From G963677915 sp963677915 (GTDB lineage: Bacteria > Bacillota > Clostridia > Lachnospirales > Vallitaleaceae), in assembly GCA_963677915.2 (NCBI GenBank), contig CAXXGE010000003.1, forward strand, positions 1 through 48,276: a stretch of 48,276 nucleotides of DNA, written 5' to 3'. The position numbers and the translations under genes were made by a program. Position 1 is the stretch's first letter, and the number at the start of each line of letters is the position of its first letter. The notes under the pieces are model-generated. The model worked only from the letters and a program-made list of their open reading frames with translations, was not told the DNA's origin and did no database searches. Positions 32,964 through 41,737 of this stretch are shown here, in pieces.

Positions 32964-33923
32964 ATGGAAGCATTTAAAATTGGAAAGATATTGAATCTGG
33001 AGAAGTGGCAGGAAATCCAGGACGGGCTATCGAAGATGACTAAAATGGCCATCATTACCGTGGATTATAAAGGCGTGCCTGTGACAGGGCACAGTGGCTG
33101 CAGTGGATTCTGCAGCGCCGTCAGAAATGATCCGGAACTAAGAGCGCTCTGCCAGAAATGTGACTCTCGGGCGGGTCTGGAAGCGGTCAGGTCAAACGAA
33201 CCCTATATTTATCTGTGTCATTTCAAAATCGTGGATGTGGCAATACCGATTACTGTCGACGGCAACTATATCGGCGCCGTCATGGCGGGTCAGGTAAGGC
33301 TGTCGGATCAGGAAGAAGAGGCGGAACTGGAACAGATCATTTCCCGGACCTCCTCAATTGCAGAATATTCATCTGACTACGATGCGCTTCCGGTGATGTC
33401 CTATGGCGAAATCAAACAGATTGCAGACACATTGTTTCTGCTATGCAACTATGTCATTGAAGAGGCTTTGGAGAAGAATTTCCTGATTGGGATGCCGGAA
33501 TTAAAGCAACAGAACATCAAGAAACTGAAAGAGGATATGGACAGTATGCTTTCCAATGCTTTTGTCAGCCAACAGGGTGAGGAGCTGATTTCGGCGACGC
33601 ACCCATTGTTGAGGCCTGCCATTGAATACATCTATGGAAACAAAGACATGAATCCCAGCCAGAAAGAAATGGCGGAGCTGTGCAAAATCAGTCCCAGCTA
33701 TTTCAGCCGGTTGTTCTCGGGAGAGTTCGGTGACAGCTATTCGTCATTTGTATCGAAGCTCAAAATAAAATGGGCCACCGAACTCCTCCTTGATACGGAT
33801 CTGTCGGTGGCTCAGATAAGCGATGCACTTGGGTTTTCAGACAATGGCTATTTCATTAAGAAGTTCAAGAAAATAGAAGGTGTTACACCGCTTGTATATA
33901 GGAAATTCTACAAACGTTACTGA
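32964..33923 (+). CDS. PocR-domain AraC-family regulator
   Basis: In this 319-residue protein, residues 1-165 form a PocR sensory domain (NLEKWQEIQDGLSKMTKMAI; cysteines in CSGFCSAV, CQKCDSRAG and YLCHFKIVDVAIPI). The last 100 residues are an AraC helix-turn-helix pair (EMAELCKISPSYFSRLFS; DLSVAQISDALGFSDNGYFI). PocR-type regulators sense small diols and triols such as 1,2-propanediol or glycerol. Facing gldA-dhaKL, it probably activates glycerol use. The ATG at 32964 follows GGTGGTGA by 8 bases; an upstream ATG at 32946 has a poorer site. Confidence 0.85.
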   Translation: MEAFKIGKILNLEKWQEIQDGLSKMTKMAIITVDYKGVPVTGHSGCSGFCSAVRNDPELRALCQKCDSRAGLEAVRSNEPYIYLCHFKIVDVAIPITVDGNYIGAVMAGQVRLSDQEEEAELEQIISRTSSIAEYSSDYDALPVMSYGEIKQIADTLFLLCNYVIEEALEKNFLIGMPELKQQNIKKLKEDMDSMLSNAFVSQQGEELISATHPLLRPAIEYIYGNKDMNPSQKEMAELCKISPSYFSRLFSGEFGDSYSSFVSKLKIKWATELLLDTDLSVAQISDALGFSDNGYFIKKFKKIEGVTPLVYRKFYKRY

Positions 33924-33958
33924 TTTGATGTATGAAAAGAGTTCTCACTCAACTCGAT

Positions 33959-33973
33959 AGAAATCGATTACAT
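33959..33973. promoter_or_regulatory. Auxiliary LacI-type operator candidate
   Basis: TAGAAATCGATTACA shares the AATCGATTAC core with the palindrome at 34097-34112, 139 bases downstream centre to centre. Two sites at that distance could allow a repression loop. Confidence 0.45.
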
Positions 33974-34061
33974 ATATTTAGAAGTAAAAACAAAGCATAT
34001 TCAAGCAATGTTATACATATTCAACATAATATGACAAAATACAACTAATTTATTAAAACTA

Positions 34062-34112
34062 TTGACAGTAAGAAATTGGCAATGTATAATAATTTATAGT
34101 AATCGATTACTA
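34062..34112 (+). promoter_or_regulatory. Consensus promoter and LacI operator of the alpha-galactoside operon
   Basis: TTGACA (34062-34067) and TATAAT (34085-34090) are 17 bases apart, a perfect sigma-A promoter. TAGTAATCGATTACTA (34097-34112) is a perfect 16-bp palindrome centred on CG at the transcription start, the standard LacI-family repressor position. The regulator is probably the LacI protein encoded within the operon (37308-38348). Confidence 0.8.
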
Positions 34113-34161
34113 AATAGCATCATAATATGTCAAGGATTGTTTGTTATTAGGGAGGAAACAT

Positions 34162-35448
34162 ATGAAGTTGAAAAAATTATTGGCACTTGCGATGGCAGTC
34201 GTACTGGTTTTCGCTTTGGCAGCATGCGGCGGCGATACGGATTCTGAGAATGGTCAGGAGTCGACATCATCATCGAATGGTCAGTCTGGGGACGTTGCAA
34301 CACTCACATATGCGATATGGGACAAGAATCAGGAGCCTGGCATGAGGGCTATCGCAGACGCTTTTGAAGCGGAGAATCCTGATATAAAAATCAATATCGA
34401 AGTAACAGGCTGGGATGAGTACTGGACGAAACTGGAGGCAGCGGGTACTGGCGGCGCACTGCCTGACGTATTCTGGATGCATATCAACAACTTCAGAAAA
34501 TATGCGGACGCAGGCCTTCTGGAAGGCATCGATACTGGGAAAACGGACCTTTCGAAGTTCCCATCAGGCTTGAATGAACTCTATACAATTGACGGGACAC
34601 TATACGGCATTCCAAAGGACTTTGATACTATTGGGCTTTGGTACAATAAAACAATGTTCGACGAAAAGGGTATTGCGTATCCTGATGAAACCTGGACCTG
34701 GGATACGTTGGTAGAAGTTGCTGCTGAACTGACGGATGCAAACAGCGGTATTTATGGTTTCGCTGCTCCTCTTGATACACAGCAGGGTTACTACAACTTC
34801 ATCTATCAAAACGGCGGCTACGTCATTTCCGAAGATAAAACCAAATCCGGTTTCGATATGCCTGAAACAATCGAAGCTATACAGTTCTATACGGATCTGA
34901 TCAATAAGTACAAAGTGTCGCCTGCTTATGCGACGCTTGTGGAAACGTCCAATACAAATCTATTTGAATCCGGAAAAGTCGCAATGATTCTTCAGGGATC
35001 GTGGATGGTAACGGAAATGAAGAGCAATGAGTATACACATGATAATGCAGACGTGGCAGTTCTGCCAATGGGCAAGGAACGTGCATCCATTTATAATGGC
35101 TTGGCAAACGCTGTTGCATCCACTTCCAAGAATAAGGAAGCAGCCATGAAGTTTGTATATTATATGGGCACTGAAGAGGCGAATATTACACAAGCCAAAA
35201 ACGGATCTGCCATTCCGGCTTATGAGAATACACAACAACCTTGGATTGATTACACGACCTTCTTCTCGCTGGACAAATATGTTGACATGCTGGATTATGC
35301 AGTGATATATCCAACGTCGAAATCACGTCCTAAATGGGATGTTGTGGAAAATGATACCATGAGAAAGATCTTCGCAGGAGAATTGAGTGTTGAAGATGGG
35401 TGCAAACTGATTGCAGAAGAAATGAATGCGATTCTGGCTGAGGAATAA
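34162..35448 (+). CDS. ABC sugar transporter substrate-binding lipoprotein (alpha-galactoside module)
   Basis: This 428-residue protein has a lipoprotein signal (KKLLALAMAVVLVFALAAC, cysteine at about 23) and a Ser/Gly/Glu-rich linker. An extracellular solute-binding family 1 fold follows: LTYAIWDKNQEPGMRAIADA, GALPDVFWMHINNFRKYADA, LYGIPKDFDTIGLWYNKTMF and KVAMILQGSWMVTEM. It would bind an oligosaccharide or sugar glycoside and pass it to the two permeases downstream. I chose the ATG at 34162 for its AGGGAGG site and signal peptide. No ATPase gene lies in this cluster, so a shared MsmX/MsmK-type ATPase encoded elsewhere is expected. Confidence 0.9.
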   Translation: MKLKKLLALAMAVVLVFALAACGGDTDSENGQESTSSSNGQSGDVATLTYAIWDKNQEPGMRAIADAFEAENPDIKINIEVTGWDEYWTKLEAAGTGGALPDVFWMHINNFRKYADAGLLEGIDTGKTDLSKFPSGLNELYTIDGTLYGIPKDFDTIGLWYNKTMFDEKGIAYPDETWTWDTLVEVAAELTDANSGIYGFAAPLDTQQGYYNFIYQNGGYVISEDKTKSGFDMPETIEAIQFYTDLINKYKVSPAYATLVETSNTNLFESGKVAMILQGSWMVTEMKSNEYTHDNADVAVLPMGKERASIYNGLANAVASTSKNKEAAMKFVYYMGTEEANITQAKNGSAIPAYENTQQPWIDYTTFFSLDKYVDMLDYAVIYPTSKSRPKWDVVENDTMRKIFAGELSVEDGCKLIAEEMNAILAEE

Positions 35449-35459
35449 GAAACTCAACT

Positions 35460-35499
35460 ACAGTCGGACAACTATAGGGGTTGTCAGTTGTCCGACTGT
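35460..35499 (+). other. Intercistronic hairpin after the binding-protein gene
   Basis: CAGTCGGACAACT and AGTTGTCCGACTG form a perfect 13-bp stem with a 12-base loop, without a T run. Placed between the binding protein and the permeases, it probably lowers downstream transcript levels or protects the upstream message. Confidence 0.7.
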
Positions 35500-35531
35500 T
35501 ACTATATGGATAAGGAGGCCTTGAAGCAGGT

Positions 35532-36422
35532 ATGGAAATCAATAAAAGAAAAGTCAAAGATTCGTTATGGGCTTATTTGATGATTGCGCCAACGATGGCA
35601 GGGCTTATCATTCTAAATATCATACCGGTCTTTCGTACGATCTATTTGAGTTTCATGAAAACCGGGGATTTTGGTAAGGTAAGCTTTACCGGTTTAGATA
35701 ACTACACAAAAATGATACATGACAGTGAAGTTTGGGAAGCAACATGGAATACATTTCAATATACATTAGGTACGGTGCCGGTAGGTATTTTGCTTGCATT
35801 GTTTGTAGCAGTGCTTTTGAATTCTAAAATCAAGGGGAAAACACTTTTCAGGACGATATTCTTTTTGCCGGTTGTATCGGCTCCTGTAGCGGTCGCCATG
35901 GTTTGGCGCTGGCTTTATAACACAGAGTTTGGCTTTATCAATTATTTCTTATCTACGATGGGAATTGATGGTATACCGTGGTTAACCAGTTCGAGCCATG
36001 TAATGTTTTCTGTTGTTGTCGTTGGGATATGGATTAAGTTGGGCTACAACATCATCATTTTACTTGCGGGGCTACAGGAAATTCCTACAACTTATTACGA
36101 AGCGGCAAAAATAGACGGAGCTGGACCGATCAGGACGTTCTTCAATATTACGATGCCTCTGGTTTCTCCGACGCTGTTCTTTGTTGTCATATTGACTTTT
36201 ATAGAATCACTGCAAGTATTTGATACAATCTATATGATGATAGACAAGCAAAACAATGCTATGAGTTCAGTGCAATCCTTAGTGTTTCTTTTTTATCGAT
36301 ATGCATTTGTTTCAAACGATAAAGGTTACGCTTCTGTAATTGTTACTTTATTGCTGGTCATCATTCTGATTATTACTGGTATTCAAATGTATTTCCAGAA
36401 AAAGTGGGTACATTATGATTGA
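35532..36422 (+). CDS. ABC sugar transporter permease, MalF type
   Basis: This 296-residue inner membrane protein has six helices, starting LWAYLMIAPTMAGLIILNII. The EAA loop for ATPase contact is YYEAAKIDGAGPIRTFFNIT. It belongs to the carbohydrate uptake transporter-1 type. The preceding hairpin and an AAGGAGG-like site separate it from the binding-protein gene. It pairs with the next permease, whose start lies 11 bases after its stop. Confidence 0.9.
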   Translation: MEINKRKVKDSLWAYLMIAPTMAGLIILNIIPVFRTIYLSFMKTGDFGKVSFTGLDNYTKMIHDSEVWEATWNTFQYTLGTVPVGILLALFVAVLLNSKIKGKTLFRTIFFLPVVSAPVAVAMVWRWLYNTEFGFINYFLSTMGIDGIPWLTSSSHVMFSVVVVGIWIKLGYNIIILLAGLQEIPTTYYEAAKIDGAGPIRTFFNITMPLVSPTLFFVVILTFIESLQVFDTIYMMIDKQNNAMSSVQSLVFLFYRYAFVSNDKGYASVIVTLLLVIILIITGIQMYFQKKWVHYD

Positions 36423-36433
36423 GGAGGGCAACG

Positions 36434-37273
36434 ATGAATCAATTAAAAGCTGATAATGGTAAGAAGATCATAATCTATATATTCTTGGCGGCGGGTGCTG
36501 CCATAATGATTTTCCCTTTTGTCTGGACGGTGCTGACATCTCTTAAAACATCGACAGAGTCAGTTATGGTACCGCCGACATTTTTTCCTGAAAATGTCAT
36601 TACCACCGCCTACGCAGAAGCTTCAGAAAGATTGAATTTTGGCCGGCTTTACTATAATACGATTGTTATGATTGTTGTTAGGACGGCTGGGGCATTGCTG
36701 TTCAGTTCCATGGCGGGTTATGCGTTTGCGCGCATTAAGTTTCCGTTCAAGAATCTGTTTTTCGTGATGGTGTTGCTGCAGATGATGGTGCCGGTGCAAA
36801 TCTTTTTGGTGCCACAGTTTCTTCTGATGGCTAAATTGAACTGGTTGAATACTGTGAAAGCTCTGATTGCACCAGGTATTGTAAGTGCATTCGGCACATT
36901 CCTAATGAGGCAGTTTTTCATGAGCTTGCCTAAGGAACTGGAAGAGGCTGCGTTGATCGATGGGTGTAACAGATTCAGGATATACTGGAGTGTCATGCTG
37001 CCGCTCGCCAAATCGGGAATGGTGGCTCTGGGCATCTTTACAGCCATATTCGCATGGAGGGATCTGCTGTGGCCTTTGATCGTCAATATGTCGATGGATA
37101 AGATGACACTTTCAACAGGGTTGGCAGCTTTAAGGGCGCAACTGCAATTTACAACCAATTATCCGGTCCTGATGGCTGGTTCGGTAATGGCTATCTGGCC
37201 GATGCTGCTCCTTTTCATCATATTCCAGAAACAATTCATACAGGGTGTTGCATCAACGGGAAGCAAGGGTTAA
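36434..37273 (+). CDS. ABC sugar transporter permease, MalG type
   Basis: This 279-residue protein has six helices; the N terminus reads YIFLAAGAAIMIFPFVWTVL and the middle MVPVQIFLVPQFLLMAKLNW. The EAA loop is LEEAALIDGCNRFRIYWSVM. It forms the second half of the membrane channel. The ATG at 36434 is preferred to an upstream TTG because GAGGAGG sits 7 bases before it. Confidence 0.9.
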   Translation: MNQLKADNGKKIIIYIFLAAGAAIMIFPFVWTVLTSLKTSTESVMVPPTFFPENVITTAYAEASERLNFGRLYYNTIVMIVVRTAGALLFSSMAGYAFARIKFPFKNLFFVMVLLQMMVPVQIFLVPQFLLMAKLNWLNTVKALIAPGIVSAFGTFLMRQFFMSLPKELEEAALIDGCNRFRIYWSVMLPLAKSGMVALGIFTAIFAWRDLLWPLIVNMSMDKMTLSTGLAALRAQLQFTTNYPVLMAGSVMAIWPMLLLFIIFQKQFIQGVASTGSKG

Positions 37274-37307
37274 GATGTTACAAAGATAAACTAGAAGGGG
37301 TGAGACG

Positions 37308-38348
37308 ATGAAAGCGACAATTGATGATGTTGCAAGAGAGGCTGGCGTTTCAACGGCAACGGTATCAAGAGTTATCAATAACAATTATCCTGTAGCCAAG
37401 GCAACGAGGGAGAAAGTGGAAAAGGCAATTGAAAAGCTGCATTTTACACCGAATACGATGGCAAAAGGATTGAAACTGATGAAGTCACATTCAATCGGCG
37501 TTGTTATCAGAAGCGTTCGAAACCCCTACTTTGTCCAAATAGTAGAAAGTGTTGAGCGGTATTTCAAAGAGAAGGAATACATGACCCTGCTATGTCATGC
37601 GAAAACTCCTGAGGAAGAGAAAGGATATATACAAAATCTCATTGACAGAAATGTTGATGGCGTTGTAATCGTTGACGGCACAACGGAGAACAGGACGAAT
37701 GGTTTTTTTGAAAAGACGTCGAAGAAAATCCCTCTTGTTTTGATAAATGGCCTGCATGCTGGAATCAAATGCAATTTCATCATTTCAGATCAGGAAGCAG
37801 GAACGCTTGATGCGCTGAATTATCTTTATGACCTGGGTCATAAACAGATAGGGTTCGTTACTTGTAAAGAGGGAGACATATACGACTATTCCTATATCAT
37901 CAAGGAAAATGCATACAAGGATTTCTTCGTGCGGAAAGGACTCTCTCTTGAAGAGAAAGATATCCTTTCGTTTACGGAAGACCTTGATGACGATATCAGG
38001 AATAAGGAAACAGCGAAGAAGCTGCTGCAAGAGAGAATGACAATAAACGGTTCTGCACCTACGGCATATTTCGTGTGCAATGACGTGATGGCGTTTGCTG
38101 TAATAGGTGCCGCCAAAGAACTGGGCTATCGTGTGCCTGGTGATATATCTATCGTTGGTTTTGACAACAGCCATTATTCTACAATCACCAGCCCATTGCT
38201 TACAACAGTTGACATACTGACTGATAAGCTTGGTTTGGCGGCAGCCAAGAGACTGGCATCTATCATTGAAGACAATACTAAGGGCTATGAAAAGACAACA
38301 ATCTATACGCAGTTAGTCGTTAGGGAATCTTGTGCAAAGAAAGAGTGA
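37308..38348 (+). CDS. LacI-family regulator of the alpha-galactoside operon
   Basis: This 346-residue protein has a LacI DNA-binding head (TIDDVAREAGVSTATVSRVI, then NNNYPVAKATREKVEKAIEK) and a periplasmic-binding-protein-like sensor (IGVVIRSVRNPYFVQIVESV; DLGHKQIGFVTCKEG; YRVPGDISIVGFDNSHYSTI). It sits between the permeases and the alpha-galactosidase gene, so it would be made with its target. The likely operators are TAGTAATCGATTACTA at 34097 and the half-like site at 33959. The inducer is probably a galactoside. Confidence 0.88.
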   Translation: MKATIDDVAREAGVSTATVSRVINNNYPVAKATREKVEKAIEKLHFTPNTMAKGLKLMKSHSIGVVIRSVRNPYFVQIVESVERYFKEKEYMTLLCHAKTPEEEKGYIQNLIDRNVDGVVIVDGTTENRTNGFFEKTSKKIPLVLINGLHAGIKCNFIISDQEAGTLDALNYLYDLGHKQIGFVTCKEGDIYDYSYIIKENAYKDFFVRKGLSLEEKDILSFTEDLDDDIRNKETAKKLLQERMTINGSAPTAYFVCNDVMAFAVIGAAKELGYRVPGDISIVGFDNSHYSTITSPLLTTVDILTDKLGLAAAKRLASIIEDNTKGYEKTTIYTQLVVRESCAKKE

Positions 38349-38357
38349 ATGATATAG

Positions 38358-40553
38358 ATGAAAAATGAATTAATCAAATATGATGCTAGTAAGGGCATCT
38401 TTCATTTGAATGCGAAAAATACCAGTTATATCATGCAGATATACGAAGGTAGATACCTGGCCCACCTATACTGGGGGAAGAAGATTGAGAGGTATAATGG
38501 AGCAAAATCCCTGAGGTTTGTGGATAGGATTTTTTCGGCCAATCCTCAGAGCGATGACAGATGCTTCTCGCTTGAGAGTACGCCCTGTGAATACCCAGCT
38601 TTCGGCAACACGGATTTCAGAGTTCCTGCCTTCCAGTTGATGTTTGAGAATGGCACCACGGTCACTGACTTGAGGTATGAGAGCCACCGCATCGCAGCAG
38701 GAAAGCCCTCTCTTGAGGGTCTTCCATCGACCTATGTCGAAGGGGATGAAGAGGCACAAACACTGGAAATCATTATGAAGGACAGTGTTAAACCAATTAG
38801 TGTTGTACTGAGGTATACTGTCTTCAGTGATTTTGATGCCATCTCGAGATCGGCAAAGATTATTAATGAGAGTGGAGAAGCTGTCAGAATCACAAGGGCA
38901 TTCAGTGTGAATGTTGATTTCAGGGACGGTGAATTCGACTTGCTGCATCTTGCTGGATCCTGGTCAAGAGAACGTGATGTCCTTAAAAAGCCCCTGGACA
39001 TGGGTATTTACAACATAGAGAGCAGAAGAGGTGCCAGCAGCCATCAGCAAAATCCTTTCATCGCACTGATGCGTAAGAACGCTGGAGAGTTCAATGGCGA
39101 GGTCTACGGCTTCAGCTTTGTTTATTCAGGCAACTTCCTTGCACAGGTGGAAGTGGACCAGTTCCACTCCACACGGGTCGGCATGGGAATCAATCCATTT
39201 AATTTTTCGTGGCTCCTCAATGATGGCGAGAGTTTCCAGGCGCCTGAAGTGGTCATGGTATACAGTGAATCCGGTCTTAATGCGATGTCATCGACCTACC
39301 ATGATCTGTATCGTAAACGTCTCTGCAGGGGGTTGTATCGTGACAGGGTACGACCAGTGCTCATCAATAACTGGGAAGCGACCTATTTCGATTTCGACAA
39401 GGACAAAATCCTGGATATTGCAAAGAAAGCCAAGCCGCTCGGTATTGAATTGATGGTTCTGGATGACGGTTGGTTCGGGAAAAGGAATGACGACTGCAGC
39501 TCTCTCGGAGACTGGTATGTCAATGAAGACAAGCTCGAAGGCGGGCTTGGCGCTCTTGGTAGGGAAATCGAGAGCTTGGATATGGCATTCGGACTTTGGT
39601 TTGAGCCGGAAATGGTATCTCCGGACAGCGACCTCTATAGGGAGCATCCTGATTGGTGCCTCCATGTACCAGGGCGTCCTAGGTCCGAAGGCAGGAACCA
39701 ACTGATTCTGGACCTGTCCAGGCCGGAAGTCTGCGATAGAATCTTCGATATGATGAAGGAAGTGCTAAGCTCTGCGCCTGTTTCGTATGTAAAATGGGAT
39801 ATGAACAGGCATATGACGGAAGTGGGAAGCACAGCCTTACCTGCTGAAAGGCAGCAGGAGACAGCTCACCGCTACATGCTCGGCCTATATGGTCTTATGG
39901 AGAGGATTACCACGGAGTTTCCCGAGATTCTATTTGAAAGCTGTTCCGGTGGCGGCGGTCGATTCGACCCCGGCATGCTTTATTATATGCCTCAGACATG
40001 GACGAGCGATGATACGGATGCAGTGGAGAGGCTAAAGATCCAGTACGGTACAAGCCTCGTATACCCTGTCAGCAGCATGGGAGCGCATGTATCCGCTGTG
40101 CCGAACCATCAGGTACATCGCGAAACATCGCTGAAAATGCGTGGTGACGTGGCCATGGCGGGGAACTTTGGCTATGAACTGGACATTACCAAGATGCCTC
40201 GGTATGAGCTTGATGAGGTAAGAGACCAGGTATCCAGCTATAAAGAGATAAGAGAGCTTGTGCAGTTCGGTGATTTTTACCGTCTGTTGAGCCCTTTTGA
40301 AGGTAACGATACGGCTTGGATATTCGTATCCAAGGACAAGAGGGAAGCGGTCTTCTTCTACTACAAGATCCAAGCCAGAGCTCACGAACCGTTCAAGTCG
40401 GTCAGATTGGCAGGACTGGATGAAAATCTGGAGTATGAGTTATTGGATGCTGGTGTAGCATTCGGTGGAGACGAGCTGATGCACATTGGGCTGAACATCC
40501 CTGAACTGAAAGGGGATTACCAGAGCTATACGGTTAGATTGCGTGTGAAATAA
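38358..40553 (+). CDS. GH36 alpha-galactosidase
   Basis: This 731-residue cytoplasmic enzyme has no signal peptide. An N-terminal beta-sandwich domain (LAHLYWGKKIERY and onwards) is followed by a catalytic barrel: LINNWEATYFDF, IELMVLDDGWFGKRNDD, FGLWFEPEMVSPDSDLYREH. The nucleophile aspartate is in YVKWDMNRHMTEVGS, and the acid/base region is FESCSGGGGRFDPGML. It removes terminal alpha-galactose from sugars such as melibiose, raffinose or galactosyl-glycerol. It is the last gene of the ABC-LacI operon, 9 bases after the LacI stop, and is followed by a strong terminator. Length and motifs are complete. Confidence 0.93.
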   Translation: MKNELIKYDASKGIFHLNAKNTSYIMQIYEGRYLAHLYWGKKIERYNGAKSLRFVDRIFSANPQSDDRCFSLESTPCEYPAFGNTDFRVPAFQLMFENGTTVTDLRYESHRIAAGKPSLEGLPSTYVEGDEEAQTLEIIMKDSVKPISVVLRYTVFSDFDAISRSAKIINESGEAVRITRAFSVNVDFRDGEFDLLHLAGSWSRERDVLKKPLDMGIYNIESRRGASSHQQNPFIALMRKNAGEFNGEVYGFSFVYSGNFLAQVEVDQFHSTRVGMGINPFNFSWLLNDGESFQAPEVVMVYSESGLNAMSSTYHDLYRKRLCRGLYRDRVRPVLINNWEATYFDFDKDKILDIAKKAKPLGIELMVLDDGWFGKRNDDCSSLGDWYVNEDKLEGGLGALGREIESLDMAFGLWFEPEMVSPDSDLYREHPDWCLHVPGRPRSEGRNQLILDLSRPEVCDRIFDMMKEVLSSAPVSYVKWDMNRHMTEVGSTALPAERQQETAHRYMLGLYGLMERITTEFPEILFESCSGGGGRFDPGMLYYMPQTWTSDDTDAVERLKIQYGTSLVYPVSSMGAHVSAVPNHQVHRETSLKMRGDVAMAGNFGYELDITKMPRYELDEVRDQVSSYKEIRELVQFGDFYRLLSPFEGNDTAWIFVSKDKREAVFFYYKIQARAHEPFKSVRLAGLDENLEYELLDAGVAFGGDELMHIGLNIPELKGDYQSYTVRLRVK

Positions 40554-40556
40554 AAT

Positions 40557-40603
40557 AAAGGCATTGGATCAGCAAGCGTTTTTGCTGCTCCAATGCCTTT
40601 TCT
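40557..40603. terminator. Bidirectional intrinsic terminator between convergent operons
   Basis: AAGGCATTGGATCAGCAA pairs with TTGCTGCTCCAATGCCTT with one mismatch, flanked by A and T runs. It separates the alpha-galactosidase operon from the glycerate kinase operon. Confidence 0.88.
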
Positions 40604-41736
40604 TAATTATATGCATGTACTAAAGACAGTATGTGAATAAGACTATCTTTGACTAGTTTTTTGCTGTTGGCCATGGATTCTCCCAAGGTCATCGGGCCAT
40701 CAGCGATGGGAAATACTCCGATGATGCCTGTGTTATCCAGTTCGGATATGTCAATGTCTCTGGAGCCTACGAGGACAATGGTGCGGATTCCGTTTTTCTG
40801 AGCCAGTTTAGCCAACTCAACAGGAAGTTTTCCGTTCATTGACTGGTGGTTCATCTGACCCTCTGCGGTAATCACCAGATCGATATCATCCTTCAGCATT
40901 GCATCCAATCCAACTGTTTCCCGAATGATTTCAAATCCGGGCATCAGTCGAGCTCCCAGTGCTGCATAGAGTCCTGCTCCCAATCCTCCTGCTGCGCCGC
41001 CGCCGGGTAAGGTGTCGATGGATTTGCCAAGAGCGTTTGATACAACAGTCGAGAAGTTTTTTAGGGCGTTGTCCAATTCCACTATCATTACCTCATCAGC
41101 ACCTTTTTGTTTGGCGTAAATATAAGCGGCTCCATTTCTTCCGAAGAGTGGGTTGTTCACATCGCAAGCAACCTGTATGTCGATGGATTCATAAGACGTA
41201 TCCATCGGAGGGGCGATGGAAGCCAGTTTCTTCAGGCCTTCACCACCATATGGGATGTCATTGCCGTCGGAATCCAGGCACTTAAAGCCTAGAGCCTGCA
41301 TCATGCCGAGTCCTGCATCGTTTGTTGCGCTGCCACCGATGCCGACAATGACCTTCTTGGCGCCTTTCGAGATGGCGTCCATTATCAGCTGGCCGGTTCC
41401 ATATGTTGTTGTCTTCATGGGATTTCGCTTGGAGATTGGCACCAGCGGAAGGCCGGAAGCTGCTGCCATTTCGATGACTGCAGTATGGCCGTTTTGTATC
41501 ATACCGTACCGGCCAATGATTGTTTCGCCTAGGGGTCCGATAACCGGCAATTCAATGAATTCGCCAGAAGTACCTTCCACTAAAGCGTCAACAGTGCCTT
41601 CGCCTCCGTCTGCCAAAGGAATGGTGATGACTGTATCATCGGGCCAATAGGATTGAATGGTTTGCTTTGCGACTTTGCAGAATTCGCTAGCGCTTAAGCT
41701 GTCTTTGAAGCTGTCGGGTCCTACAAGAATTTTCAT
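40603..41736 (-). CDS. Glycerate kinase (GarK/GlxK family) with a variant active-site motif
   Basis: This 377-residue protein matches the GarK/GlxK type: MKILVGPDSFKDSLSASEFC, IPLADGGEGTVDALVEGTSG, VIEMAAASGLPLVP, VGIGGSATNDAGLGMMQALG, VACDVNNPLFG and LPGGGAAGGLGAGLYAALGA. It would phosphorylate glycerate to 2-phosphoglycerate. The C-terminal GEGRIDxQS motif reads AEGQMNHQSMNGKLP here: arginine to glutamine and aspartate to asparagine. This could alter activity or substrate. The start lies just after the LacI stop (TAAAATG with GAGGTG), so they form one operon under the AAAACGTTTT operator. Confidence 0.9.
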   Translation of the reverse strand: MKILVGPDSFKDSLSASEFCKVAKQTIQSYWPDDTVITIPLADGGEGTVDALVEGTSGEFIELPVIGPLGETIIGRYGMIQNGHTAVIEMAAASGLPLVPISKRNPMKTTTYGTGQLIMDAISKGAKKVIVGIGGSATNDAGLGMMQALGFKCLDSDGNDIPYGGEGLKKLASIAPPMDTSYESIDIQVACDVNNPLFGRNGAAYIYAKQKGADEVMIVELDNALKNFSTVVSNALGKSIDTLPGGGAAGGLGAGLYAALGARLMPGFEIIRETVGLDAMLKDDIDLVITAEGQMNHQSMNGKLPVELAKLAQKNGIRTIVLVGSRDIDISELDNTGIIGVFPIADGPMTLGESMANSKKLVKDSLIHILSLVHAYN

Positions 41737-41737
41737 T

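Noticed and set aside
38466..38948. A 160-codon minus-strand frame
   Set aside because: It lies antisense within the alpha-galactosidase gene and has no ribosome binding site or domain.
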